Source of the DNA: a virus
Strand: one strand, 5' to 3'
DNA: 24,597 nt
Virus record (IMG/VR): IMGVR_UViG_3300023196_002613
Location: 1-24,597 of that record
In this document: one piece after another, positions 16,133 through 22,456 of the stretch
Layout of the letters: the number at the start of each line of letters is the position of its first letter
Numbering within the stretch: the first letter of the stretch is position 1
Program-made: the position numbers and the translations under genes
The notes under the pieces: generated by a model
Told to the model about the DNA's origin: nothing
Seen by the model: the letters and a program-made list of their open reading frames with translations, nothing else
The model's database searches: none

Positions 16133-18087
16133 TACACGGCCACTCCATCGTCAGACCGCCCGATGAGGGTGCCGCTCTCGCGAGCCTCAACGAATAGCAA
16201 CGATGCGTTGTCATACCACGTCATCGAATAGGCACCGTTGCCAGAGCGTGACGTGGATGCCACCGTCGTGCCAGCAGCCGATGCCCCGACTTCATCCTTG
16301 TAATGCGCAGCTATGTTCACAGTGCCGCCAGCGCTTCCGGTGATGTCTCCCGCGACGGTGTAAGTGATGCTGTGATACGTGAGCATCAGGTCCATCTGCC
16401 ACATGGCGCAGGAATTCACGTTGCAGTCGTAGCGGTAGTTGCGGGCCGTCTCCACATTGAGGCGGCTGGTATCAGGATCATTCGGGAAACGCTTGAACTC
16501 TGTTCGCGCCCGTGCATACATCAAGCTGACACCTGACTCCGCATCAGCCGAATACAACGCGCTGTAGGTCGGACGCCATCCCGCAGCTTCAGCCTCACCG
16601 GACTGAACTTCAGTTTGCACCGCAAGCGCGAGGTTAGCGGACGCAGTGCCCGACGGAATGAACACGATCTCGTAGCCAACCCCGACAATCCAGTAGGTTG
16701 ACTCGGGAATGTTTGGAACAATAGTCCCCGCAACCTGCAGCCGCTGCACCAAGTTGCCTGTCGCCCACGGGCGCTGGAGCCAGCGTGTGGTGTGGTTGTG
16801 CACACCGTCTCCGCTTGCATGCTTGTCGCTGGTGTAATTCAGGAACACGAGCGAGCTCATGTTGCTGCCGATATTGCCAGCCGTGGCGCTGGTCGTGAAC
16901 CAGTCCATCACAATGCTGTTGAACCCTCGTGTCAGCGTCATGCCTTCGCCACCGATAGCACCGGAGTCAAAGCGCCGCATGTTCGTCACGCAGCCGCCTC
17001 GGACAGTCGCAGGGTGTGCATACACGCGGCTGGCCTGCGCCCCCACCCTGAAGTCCAGCGATACAGCGCCAGCGTCGATATAGCACGGCATGATTGCGGA
17101 CTGCACCAGCGTGATTGTGCCCGGCTCTTGAATGCTGAAGTCACGCGTAAACCGACTCTTGTCACCCGTAGCCGTGCCGCCCATCCAGCCAACCTCATCC
17201 ATCGCGCTGACTTGGATGCTGTTCATGATCTGAGTGCTGGCGCTGTGATCGTATTCATACGTCACCACGATGACGCCGCTCAAGCACGGGTAAGGCGCAC
17301 CATTCACGCTAGTTGTCAGCGCCTCAATGCTGTGCGTGGCATTGGTTGTCACCAGCCCTTGTAGCTTGTCGATGCGGCGCACGAAGATGTCAGAATTCAA
17401 TGTGTGAGCGTGACTCAGATCAGACACAGAGGTCGATCCGTCATAGCGCATCGTCAGCACCTGAGCAGCCGCAGCGGTCGTGCCGGTATGCACGTTCATC
17501 TCAAAGAAGATGTCGCGGTAGACCTTGCTCGCTTCCGGCAAGAAGGAATCCAGATTCGGCCACTGGTCGGCGGTCGTGCCCACGGTGGTGAAGCCTGTAG
17601 TCAAATTGCCGATGTTGCCATCGATCGGTATCTTGACCGTCTTGACGCGAGTCGTCGCCGCTGCGTCATCGTATTCATACGTGATGATGAGCTTCGCCGT
17701 AGCGTTACTAGTGATCGGGCCGGTGATCGTCAGGCGCGCATCAGCCGTCATGGATGCGCCAGTGTAGTTCGCGTTGAAGTATGCCGTCACATCGCGCTTG
17801 AAAATCCACGCCTGATTCTCACCGGAGTTGGAGATGGTGTGAGTAACCGTGGCCGTGGAGATCGCAACACCACCGAGCGCAACACCCATCAGCACGGCAG
17901 TCACGCTGGTCGCTGTAGTTCCGTTGTCCACCGCCGACACCTCAAGCACCACCGAGCGGAACGTGCGGCTCGTTGTCTCCGGTATGGCCAGCGCCGCTAT
18001 CTGAGTGAAGTTACGGGCGGTAGCTGAAGCTGCGCTGGCCGTGCTCAGGTCGAACGCATACTCGATAGTCTTGACGCGCTGAGCCAT
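16132..18087 (-). CDS. 651-aa virion surface protein with Ig-like C-terminal domain
   Basis: A 651-residue, beta-rich protein with no enzyme motif. Two related halves are visible: IITYEYDDAAATTRVKTVKI (about 150-170) and VVTYEYDHSASTQIMNSIQV (about 270-295), each followed by a similar strand pattern, suggesting an internal duplication. The last 85 residues (TVAGDITGSAGGTVNIAAHY, SGNGAYSMTWYDNASLLFVE) look like a carboxypeptidase-regulatory or Ig-like beta sandwich, a domain often used on virion surfaces. The SD is weak (AGAG 3 nt upstream region). Position between the coiled-coil protein and the fibre suggests one adhesion module. Role as a head or tail surface protein is inferred. Confidence 0.7.
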   Translation of the reverse strand: MAQRVKTIEYAFDLSTASAASATARNFTQIAALAIPETTSRTFRSVVLEVSAVDNGTTATSVTAVLMGVALGGVAISTATVTHTISNSGENQAWIFKRDVTAYFNANYTGASMTADARLTITGPITSNATAKLIITYEYDDAAATTRVKTVKIPIDGNIGNLTTGFTTVGTTADQWPNLDSFLPEASKVYRDIFFEMNVHTGTTAAAAQVLTMRYDGSTSVSDLSHAHTLNSDIFVRRIDKLQGLVTTNATHSIEALTTSVNGAPYPCLSGVIVVTYEYDHSASTQIMNSIQVSAMDEVGWMGGTATGDKSRFTRDFSIQEPGTITLVQSAIMPCYIDAGAVSLDFRVGAQASRVYAHPATVRGGCVTNMRRFDSGAIGGEGMTLTRGFNSIVMDWFTTSATAGNIGSNMSSLVFLNYTSDKHASGDGVHNHTTRWLQRPWATGNLVQRLQVAGTIVPNIPESTYWIVGVGYEIVFIPSGTASANLALAVQTEVQSGEAEAAGWRPTYSALYSADAESGVSLMYARARTEFKRFPNDPDTSRLNVETARNYRYDCNVNSCAMWQMDLMLTYHSITYTVAGDITGSAGGTVNIAAHYKDEVGASAAGTTVASTSRSGNGAYSMTWYDNASLLFVEARESGTLIGRSDDGVAV

Positions 18088-18096
18088 GCTCTACAC

Positions 18097-18627
18097 TCAG
18101 GCAGCCAGCAGACTTCTGATCTGATCCTGAACGGCCTTGTATTGCGCGTTGGCTCCGTTGATACGATCAGCGAGATCAATGAGCTCAGCCTTGCTGTTGG
18201 CAATGTCTGCGCGGAGCTGCTCAGCCTGCTCCCGAAGCTCGGGGAGCTGCTCGTCGATCTTGGCCTTGGCACGCTCAGCATCCTGTCGGATACCGCTCGC
18301 TGTGTGCACAGCGGCTTCCGTCTTTTCCTTCACGATCGCTGCCGCTTGCTGCTCGGCGTTCTGCACAACCTGACCTGCAGCGCGGTGCGCGTCCTCGACG
18401 ATTGACGCAGCATGTGTCTTGGTCGCCTCGGCCTTAGCCTCTGCCTCGGCCTGTGCTGTCAACGCAAGATCGCGTGATGCTAATGCCTTGTCGCATGCAG
18501 CTTGCGCCTCAGCAGTTGCCTGCTCCAGCGATCCGATCTGCTCGAGTATCTCGGCAGCCGTAACGAACAGCTCGTGCTTTTTCGCTGCGCGACGGATCGC
18601 ATCAGCTGCATCAGTTGCTTTGCTCAT
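18097..18627 (-). CDS. Long coiled-coil protein
   Basis: A 176-residue protein that is almost wholly Ala/Glu/Lys/Gln-rich heptad-like helix (EQATAEAQAACDKALASRDL, QAEAEAKAEATKTHAASIVE, KIDEQLPELREQAEQLRADI). It lacks a signal peptide or membrane segment and ends in VQDQIRSLLAA. I chose ATG 18627, which has AGGAGG 6 nt upstream; a TTG two codons earlier would overlap that SD. It sits 9 nt before the 651-aa gene and directly after the 122-aa gene. A fibrous virion part, a scaffold-like helper or a chaperone for the large surface proteins would all fit; none can be chosen from sequence alone. Confidence 0.75.
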   Translation of the reverse strand: MSKATDAADAIRRAAKKHELFVTAAEILEQIGSLEQATAEAQAACDKALASRDLALTAQAEAEAKAEATKTHAASIVEDAHRAAGQVVQNAEQQAAAIVKEKTEAAVHTASGIRQDAERAKAKIDEQLPELREQAEQLRADIANSKAELIDLADRINGANAQYKAVQDQIRSLLAA

Positions 18628-18629
18628 GA

Positions 18630-18998
18630 TCAACCTCCTCTACGATAGCCGCGGCGTGCGATGCACACAGCAGTGATGACCGCGCCGGCGCCGGGAGTGG
18701 ACAGGCGTGGTCGTGATACTTCGGGCACCTCGACAACAGCCTCGATGCCGTTCGATGTCTTGGTGATCGCTGTGCCTTGGGGATCGGTGAGCGGCATGTA
18801 TGCCGTGCCGTCACCACCTTCCCACGCGGCCGTAGCGCCGCCCCACGTGCCGGTGAAGTAGACCGAGCGATCCGCGTGCTCAGCGTAACGCGCAGGAATG
18901 GGTGCGCCGTCGTTGTTGGCGGTGGTCAATGCCCACTGAAACTTGACGACCTGTCCGTTGCCGGAGAGATCGGTGATGGTCGGATTTACTGTTGACAT
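18630..18998 (-). CDS. Small beta-type phage protein, unknown function
   Basis: A 122-residue protein that begins MSTVNPTITDLSGNGQVVKF, with the beta-like segment QWALTTANNDGAPIPARYAE and GTWGGATAAWEGGDGTAYMP. The composition (Gly, Ala, Thr, Trp) and the pattern 'W-x-G-A-T-x-x-W-E-G-x-D' resemble small phage proteins that sit near terminase in several podophage and siphophage genomes. The SD AAAGGAG is 6 nt before ATG, directly after the TerL stop. A virion or fibre-base protein is the likeliest guess. Confidence 0.65.
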   Translation of the reverse strand: MSTVNPTITDLSGNGQVVKFQWALTTANNDGAPIPARYAEHADRSVYFTGTWGGATAAWEGGDGTAYMPLTDPQGTAITKTSNGIEAVVEVPEVSRPRLSTPGAGAVITAVCIARRGYRRGG

Positions 18999-19009
18999 TG
19001 CGCGCTCCT

Positions 19010-20371
19010 TTAATAACCCATGCCAGTGTCCGCCGGCTTCCAGTCACGGATGACCCGCGGTGCCTTTTCCTTCTGCCGGGTCAAGCCCGGGAACAGCTCA
19101 GCCATTGCCCAGACGAACGCATCGGCACGATTCGGGGAATTCTCACCGATATACCCGTTGGTTGTGAAGCCCCCCAGTTCTGACTCCAAAACAGGGAACA
19201 CACCGCAGAACCTGATCTTGCCCTGCTCGGTCAGCGCCGCAGCAGGCTCAGCGCGCACCACCTTGCCACGGGACGCGCTGACCAGCTTCGTGCGGACACC
19301 CTCGATTAACGCTGCGATGCGTGCCGTCTTGACCACGTGGTCGACCATGGCGCCGCCATAGTTCTTCTCAGCCACGATGATGTCCGCCTCGTGCCGCATG
19401 AACGCCTGCACCACAACGTTGCCCCACGTAGCAGGGCCAGCCTTGACCGAGCAGTCCTCGAGCACATAGGCGCGACCATCGGTGCCCAGACCAGCGACGA
19501 CGATGCCGATCTCGTCATTGCTCGCGTTGTCGATATCACCAGCACCGCTCGGATCGACAGCCACGACGACGCGGATCAGGTCAGGCGTCTCCTCGAGCCA
19601 GCGCTGCTTCTCGATGAGCTCATCACTCCACAGCGCACCCTCGGTCATGTCGGCGAACTTGCCCTCGAGGAAACGTGCGCGCTCTCGTGCCGGCAGCGCG
19701 GCCAGCTGCTTCAGGTATTCCGGCGGCAGATTCTCAACGTTGTCCGCAGGATTCATGAACAGGTGCGCGTAATTCTCCGGATCGGTGAGAGAACGCCCGG
19801 TGTCGGGCATCACGTGCTTGACGAACAGCTTGTAAGTCCAGTGCTGCTTGTTCGGTGGGTTCTCATCGTAGAACGCCTTCAGTCGCATCGGGCGCGTCGT
19901 GCCATCCTTCAGCACATAGTCGACCTTTTGCGCGAGACGCGTCATCGCCATGTTGCGCGATGCCCACGGTATCTGCGACGACTCGTTCATCAGGATCGTT
20001 GCGTATTCCTGCCCGAGAATTTTCTCTGTGCGATCACTCTCGTCGAGCCCGCCGAACCACACCTGCGAGTCGTTCTGCAGCCGCATATACCAGTCAGACT
20101 TGTCGATCTCGTAGTCGACCTCTGGGTAGCAGAGCTTCATCATCTTCGGCAGCGTATCGAGCACGACAGACGCCTTGACGTGATTGAAGCGCAGGCGCGT
20201 GATCAGGTGACGTGATGTCGGTGCCGCCATTGCGCGCACAGTCACTGCACGGCACGCTTCGAATGTTTTACCGCTACGTGATCCTCCGACAAGCAGCACG
20301 TTCATTGCAGGGCCGCCCATCAACGCACAGGCCTTCTGCTGGATTACGGTCGGCTTATAAGAGGTTGACAT
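19010..20371 (-). CDS. terL: Terminase large subunit (packaging ATPase/nuclease)
   Basis: A 453-residue large terminase that pumps DNA through the portal and cuts it. Walker A is GGSRSGKT at residues 29-36. Walker B-like ILMNE is at about 126-130, with Asn in place of the more common Asp before the catalytic Glu. ENPPN at 170-174 fits the coupling motif. The nuclease domain opens with VVVAVDPSG (Asp 273), continues with DEIGIVVAGLG and IIVAEKNYGG, and ends with the acidic NRADAFVWAMAEL. RARFLEGKFAD before the nuclease is typical of the family. ATG 20371 lies inside the TerS end (17-base overlap), which supports coupled expression. Length is normal. TerL with TerS, portal and scaffold gives a complete packaging set. 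Confidence 0.93.
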   Translation of the reverse strand: MSTSYKPTVIQQKACALMGGPAMNVLLVGGSRSGKTFEACRAVTVRAMAAPTSRHLITRLRFNHVKASVVLDTLPKMMKLCYPEVDYEIDKSDWYMRLQNDSQVWFGGLDESDRTEKILGQEYATILMNESSQIPWASRNMAMTRLAQKVDYVLKDGTTRPMRLKAFYDENPPNKQHWTYKLFVKHVMPDTGRSLTDPENYAHLFMNPADNVENLPPEYLKQLAALPARERARFLEGKFADMTEGALWSDELIEKQRWLEETPDLIRVVVAVDPSGAGDIDNASNDEIGIVVAGLGTDGRAYVLEDCSVKAGPATWGNVVVQAFMRHEADIIVAEKNYGGAMVDHVVKTARIAALIEGVRTKLVSASRGKVVRAEPAAALTEQGKIRFCGVFPVLESELGGFTTNGYIGENSPNRADAFVWAMAELFPGLTRQKEKAPRVIRDWKPADTGMGY

Positions 20372-20792
20372 CTGCCTGCGTCAACGCCACGGTCAATCCA
20401 CCTTTGTGCTCGACTTCCTGCTTGTCCTTCCACGCATCCGGGTGACGGTTCTTCAACCAGAATTGTGCCGCCTGCACGTCGGGCGGAAAGTGTTTAACGA
20501 TCGGCGTCTTGATGATCACGCCCATGTGCATCTTGATGTCTGTGTCCGGGTGCGTGTAGCCCGTGGCGCGACGATACAGAGCGTTCACCACCTGCGCATC
20601 GCTCTCGACCTTGCCTGACCTCACCGCTTCTGAAAATTCAGGAATCTCTGCGAGCCACTTGGATACGCTGGCGATGGATACGCCCAGCATCTCAGCGAGC
20701 TCAGCGTTTGTTCCGCCAGCCTTGAGACGGAAGAAACGTGTAGCAATCCCGCAAAACTTAGGATCGTAGAGTGTGGGGCGCCCGGCCGCCAT
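20355..20792 (-). CDS. terS: Terminase small subunit
   Basis: A 145-residue DNA-recognition subunit of the packaging motor. A helix-turn-helix lies at about residues 28-48 (TNAELAEMLGVSIASVSKWL). It is followed by SGKVESDAQVVNALYRRATG, then KHFPPDVQAAQFWLKNRHPD (about 100-120), all characteristic of small terminases of this class. It overlaps the TerL start by 17 bases. The ATG at 20792 lacks a clear SD: the 17 bases before it are almost pure A/T, so translation may depend on A/U-rich ribosome binding or on coupling to the 89-aa gene just upstream. Confidence 0.9.
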   Translation of the reverse strand: MAAGRPTLYDPKFCGIATRFFRLKAGGTNAELAEMLGVSIASVSKWLAEIPEFSEAVRSGKVESDAQVVNALYRRATGYTHPDTDIKMHMGVIIKTPIVKHFPPDVQAAQFWLKNRHPDAWKDKQEVEHKGGLTVALTQADVNLL

Positions 20793-20809
20793 AATTTTAA
20801 TATATTTTA

Positions 20810-21079
20810 CTATTCGCCGAAGACGCTGGACATGCTCGACATTCCGGCCTTCGGCTTGTTGCCGGCAACCTTGTCGTATCCAGCACTCATCGCAGCGTTT
20901 GCTTGATCTGGCGACGCAGGCTCGCGCAGCAACTCCATTGCAGCGTTGCTCGCATCTTCGGCATTGTCGAATGTTTTGCCGGAACCTTCAGCAGATTCCT
21001 TGCCCATCTCTTCGCTCGGCGCACACTCGATGACAGTGAACGTGCCCTCGTCGGACAACATGATTTCCACGCATTTCAT
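20810..21079 (-). CDS. 89-aa unknown protein, first gene of the packaging operon
   Basis: An 89-residue acidic protein that I do not recognise. It opens MKCVEIMLSDEGTFTVIECA, has an acidic/Ser-rich middle (SEEMGKESAEGSGKTFDNAE), a helical segment AEDASNAAMELL and a flexible end SMSSVFGE. The SD GGGAGG is 8 nt before ATG, in a small hairpin shared with the portal leader. It is the first gene after the leftward promoter, 17 nt before TerS. A regulator or packaging cofactor is possible, but nothing in the sequence decides it. Confidence 0.7.
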   Translation of the reverse strand: MKCVEIMLSDEGTFTVIECAPSEEMGKESAEGSGKTFDNAEDASNAAMELLREPASPDQANAAMSAGYDKVAGNKPKAGMSSMSSVFGE

Positions 21080-21082
21080 GAT

Positions 21083-21101
21083 CAGCGCCTCCCGGCGTTA
21101 G
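21083..21101 (-). promoter_or_regulatory. SD-bearing GNRA hairpin before 89-aa gene (copy 1 of a shared leader)
   Basis: The same 19 bases (plus strand cagcgcctcccggcgttag) occur at 12761-12779 before portal. In RNA, CGCC-GGGA-GGCG folds with the SD inside. Here it sits 8 nt before the ATG at 21079 and 18 nt after the promoter -10. Confidence 0.6.
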
Positions 21102-21118
21102 ATAAAGGTATCGGCGCC

Positions 21119-21147
21119 ACGGTAGTCCGGCTTTTCAAACCTGTCAA
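21119..21147 (-). promoter_or_regulatory. Leftward promoter for the packaging operon
   Basis: On the minus strand a perfect -35 TTGACA (21142-21147) is followed by a 17-bp spacer and a weak -10 TACCGT (21119-21124). The weak -10 and the palindrome over the -35 suggest a regulated, perhaps activator-dependent or late promoter. Confidence 0.5.
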
Positions 21148-21158
21148 TAAGTTATTGA
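21144..21158. promoter_or_regulatory. Operator-like palindrome over leftward -35
   Basis: TCAATAA-G-TTATTGA is a perfect 7-bp inverted repeat with a one-base centre. It overlaps the leftward -35 (21142-21147), so a dimeric DNA-binding protein here would block or modulate that promoter. Confidence 0.5.
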
Positions 21159-21192
21159 TTGCTTTAACTTTAAAAAATATTCCATGAGGGTA

Positions 21193-21221
21193 TTGACAGA
21201 CCACTTAGAACTAAGTAATAT
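21193..21221 (+). promoter_or_regulatory. Strong rightward (early) promoter
   Basis: A perfect -35 TTGACA (21193-21198), 17-bp spacer, and -10 TAATAT (21216-21221). Transcription should begin about 21228-21229 and read the small-gene block on the plus strand. The spacer contains a second palindrome. Confidence 0.8.
21203..21216. promoter_or_regulatory. Operator-like palindrome in rightward promoter spacer
   Basis: ACTTAG-AA-CTAAGT is a perfect 6-bp inverted repeat with a 2-bp centre. It lies between the -35 and -10 of the rightward promoter, a usual place for a phage repressor to act. It differs from the leftward palindrome, so two proteins may be involved. Confidence 0.5.
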
Positions 21222-21228
21222 TCGTTTC

Positions 21229-21459
21229 GTAGTAGGTAGTTTGGTTAGGGACTCCCAGCAGTTTGGACTCAAGGCCGCTCAGGTAAGACGGTCGCCCGAA
21301 ACCCCCGGTAGCAGACTTAAGTCGATGCGCTGATCTAGGCCACGCGATGGCAAGGCTCATCTGGTCGGGGGAGACACCAATAACCGGGAAACCCAACATT
21401 GACAAGCAACCAACCCTTCCGGTCCTACTACCTGAGCATCTTCCAACGAGGGTGCTCAG
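21229..21459 (+). ncRNA. Candidate structured leader RNA of the early operon
   Basis: The first 230 or so nt of the rightward transcript fold by hand into nested helices. A closing 8-bp stem pairs GTAGTAGG (21229-21236, at the predicted start) with CCTACTAC (21424-21431). Inside are TTGGTT/AACCAA (21241-21246 with 21408-21413), GGCCG/CGGTC (21273-21277 with 21289-21293), CCCG/CGGG (21295-21298 with 21385-21388), CCCCCG/CGGGGG (21302-21307 with 21366-21371), and an arm GATG-c-GCT/GGC-t-CATC (21324-21331 with 21354-21361). Immediately after the closing stem a 9-bp hairpin (21432-21440 with 21451-21459, loop of 10) sits just before the SD of the first gene. No gene with a good SD occupies the stretch. 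It may be a riboregulator, an antitermination RNA or a processed small RNA. I match it to no known class. Confidence 0.45.
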
Positions 21460-21483
21460 CTGTTCAACACTACGGAGGTTCAA

Positions 21484-21699
21484 ATGAGAGCTCAAATCGA
21501 ATGCCCGAAATATGTCAACGCAGCAACGTTCGCTGCGATCGACAACGCGACCAAACAGGCTGACCTGAATGCCGCGGCGCAATACCTCAAGCAACCGGGT
21601 CGACTGCCCCCGACACTGAGGGTTCTCTACCTCGGCGACAGAGTTTCGCTGATGACTGGTTCATTGCGTTACTGCAGCCGCGTGGCGGTGATCGTATGA
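21484..21699 (+). CDS. 71-aa unknown early protein
   Basis: The first gene of the rightward block. SD GGAGG is 5 nt before ATG. The N-terminal half is helical and polar (YVNAATFAAIDNATKQADLN, AAAQYLKQPG); the C-terminal half has two hydrophobic strands (LRVLYLGDRVSLM, CSRVAVIV). No recognised domain, signal peptide or catalytic motif. Its stop overlaps the next ATG (ATGA), so the two are probably co-translated. Being first behind a strong promoter and a long structured leader suggests an early host-takeover or regulatory protein, which is inference from position only. Confidence 0.7.
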   Translation: MRAQIECPKYVNAATFAAIDNATKQADLNAAAQYLKQPGRLPPTLRVLYLGDRVSLMTGSLRYCSRVAVIV

Positions 21700-21881
21700 G
21701 CATCAACGAATCGTTCAACGCACCCACCGACAAGTATCCGACGGTGCTGAATGCAAAGCGCGCACGTGATGTAAGAGCACGAGAGCTCAGAAAGCAAGGC
21801 TACTTCGTCGTCACCCAGAAATGGGACTTGTCTGATCTGGCACGAGTTATCCGGTTCACACTCACAGCAGTCAATAAATAG
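21696..21881 (+). CDS. 61-aa unknown early protein
   Basis: A 61-residue protein with a basic centre (NAKRARDVRARELRKQGYFV) followed by TQKWDLSDLARVIRFTLTAV. The basic helix could bind nucleic acid, but no named fold is visible. The start overlaps the preceding stop by ATGA. Its end is followed closely by a strong SD (AGGAG) that has no ATG after it, only ATA, for the next small frame. Confidence 0.7.
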   Translation: MSINESFNAPTDKYPTVLNAKRARDVRARELRKQGYFVVTQKWDLSDLARVIRFTLTAVNK

Positions 21882-21890
21882 GAGATCAAC

Positions 21891-22031
21891 ATACCACTGG
21901 AGCAATTTCAGTCCACGCTCACAGGGAAGCACGTTCACTGGGTCAAGCAGCTGAACGTCGGCCAGTCCATCGTTCTCAAAAAGAATGCGGGCTCGAACGT
22001 TGTTGAGGTCGTTATCGACCGCATCGAATAA
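21891..22031 (+). CDS. 46-aa small protein with apparent ATA start
   Basis: An open frame of 46 codons begins at ATA, 6 nt after a good SD (AGGAG, 21880-21884), with an in-frame TAG just before it at 21879-21881. The product reads (I/M)PLEQFQSTLTGKHVHWVK, then VGQSIVLKKNAGSNVVEVV and IDRIE. That is a normal, compact beta-strand-like protein rather than random sequence, and it fills the gap exactly up to the first two-hairpin element. No ATG, GTG or TTG is available at the start. ATA may be a rare real initiation codon, or a mutated ATG that has weakened or killed the gene, or a base error. Confidence 0.6.
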   Translation: MPLEQFQSTLTGKHVHWVKQLNVGQSIVLKKNAGSNVVEVVIDRIE

Positions 22032-22042
22032 AGCCCAGCGTC

Positions 22043-22078
22043 GTGCCCCACGGGGCACCGCGATGCGCTTTTGCATCG
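22043..22078 (+). ncRNA. Two-hairpin RNA element, copy 1
   Basis: Eleven nt after the preceding stop, GTGCCCC (22043-22049) pairs with GGGGCAC (22052-22058). After 2 nt, CGATGC (22061-22066) pairs with GCATCG (22073-22078) around a 6-nt loop GCTTTT. Six nt later comes GGAG. The spacing is the same as in copies 2 and 3, while stem 1 differs completely in sequence and stem 2 has a compensatory C-G to T-A change. Confidence 0.65.
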
Positions 22079-22094
22079 ATCAACGGAGAATGAC

Positions 22095-22388
22095 ATGAGC
22101 AAGCAATCAATCGCACGTGACTGTGACGCACTGGGTGAGCTTCTGGCCGATCAGGCTGATCTGAAAAAACAGATCGACAAGATCAAGGCTCACCTGAAGG
22201 CCGAGGGTGTCGCCGCATACGAGGGTGAGCTGTTCCGCGTCGTGGTATCTGAGTCGGTCAGCTACAGGCTCGACATGGATGCGGTGCGCGCCAAGCTGAG
22301 CGCACAGTTCATCACCGCCAATCAGCAGCGCTGCGTTGCCATCAACGTGAAGTGCAGCGCACGTAACAACGAGGCGCTGGCGGCGTAG
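22095..22388 (+). CDS. 97-aa coiled-coil phage protein
   Basis: A 97-residue protein. Residues 10-40 are a charged coiled coil (LGELLADQADLKKQIDKIKA), followed by AYEGELFRVVVSESVSYRLD and DAVRAKLSAQFITANQQRCV. This pattern (short coiled coil, a 'GxxFRVxVS' strand pair, then 'VRAKLS..FI') recurs in small proteins of early regions in many phages, with no assigned function. I chose ATG 22095 (GGAG 6 nt upstream) over an in-frame TTG at 22071, which lies inside the hairpin. It follows the first two-hairpin element. Confidence 0.75.
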   Translation: MSKQSIARDCDALGELLADQADLKKQIDKIKAHLKAEGVAAYEGELFRVVVSESVSYRLDMDAVRAKLSAQFITANQQRCVAINVKCSARNNEALAA

Positions 22389-22446
22389 CACGCAGCAACC
22401 TGCATCCGTCACTGGGTGCAGTGTGATGCGCTGTTGCATCAATCAA
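22383..22446. repeat. 64-bp perfect intergenic repeat, copy 1 (partner 22838-22901)
   Basis: Identical over 64 bp to 22838-22901, 455 bp away. It begins just inside the preceding gene, includes the TAG stop and the whole two-hairpin element, and ends just before the SD. The pair brackets the 128-aa gene as a cassette. Confidence 0.93.
22400..22441 (+). ncRNA. Two-hairpin RNA element, copy 2
   Basis: CTGCATCC (22400-22407) pairs with GGGTGCAG (22414-22421) with one G-U. After 2 nt, TGATGC (22424-22429) pairs with GCATCA (22436-22441) around GCTGTT. Stop-to-stem distance is 11 nt and stem-to-GGAG distance is 6 nt, the same as copy 1. Confidence 0.7.
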
Positions 22447-22456
22447 TGGAGGTTAT

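Noticed and set aside
21432-21459. Rho-independent terminator before the first early gene
   Set aside because: The 9-bp stem is not followed by a U-tract; an SD and start codon come within 25 nt, so a leader hairpin is more likely.
21347-21487. A 46-codon plus-strand frame ending in an ATGA overlap with the first early gene
   Set aside because: It has no good SD and lies over the paired leader. The ATGA overlap alone is weak support; it stays an alternative explanation for part of the leader and could be tested by ribosome profiling.
21211-21594. A 127-codon minus-strand frame across the leader and rightward promoter
   Set aside because: It opposes the strong rightward promoter and overlaps the start of a well-supported plus-strand gene, with no SD or promoter of its own.
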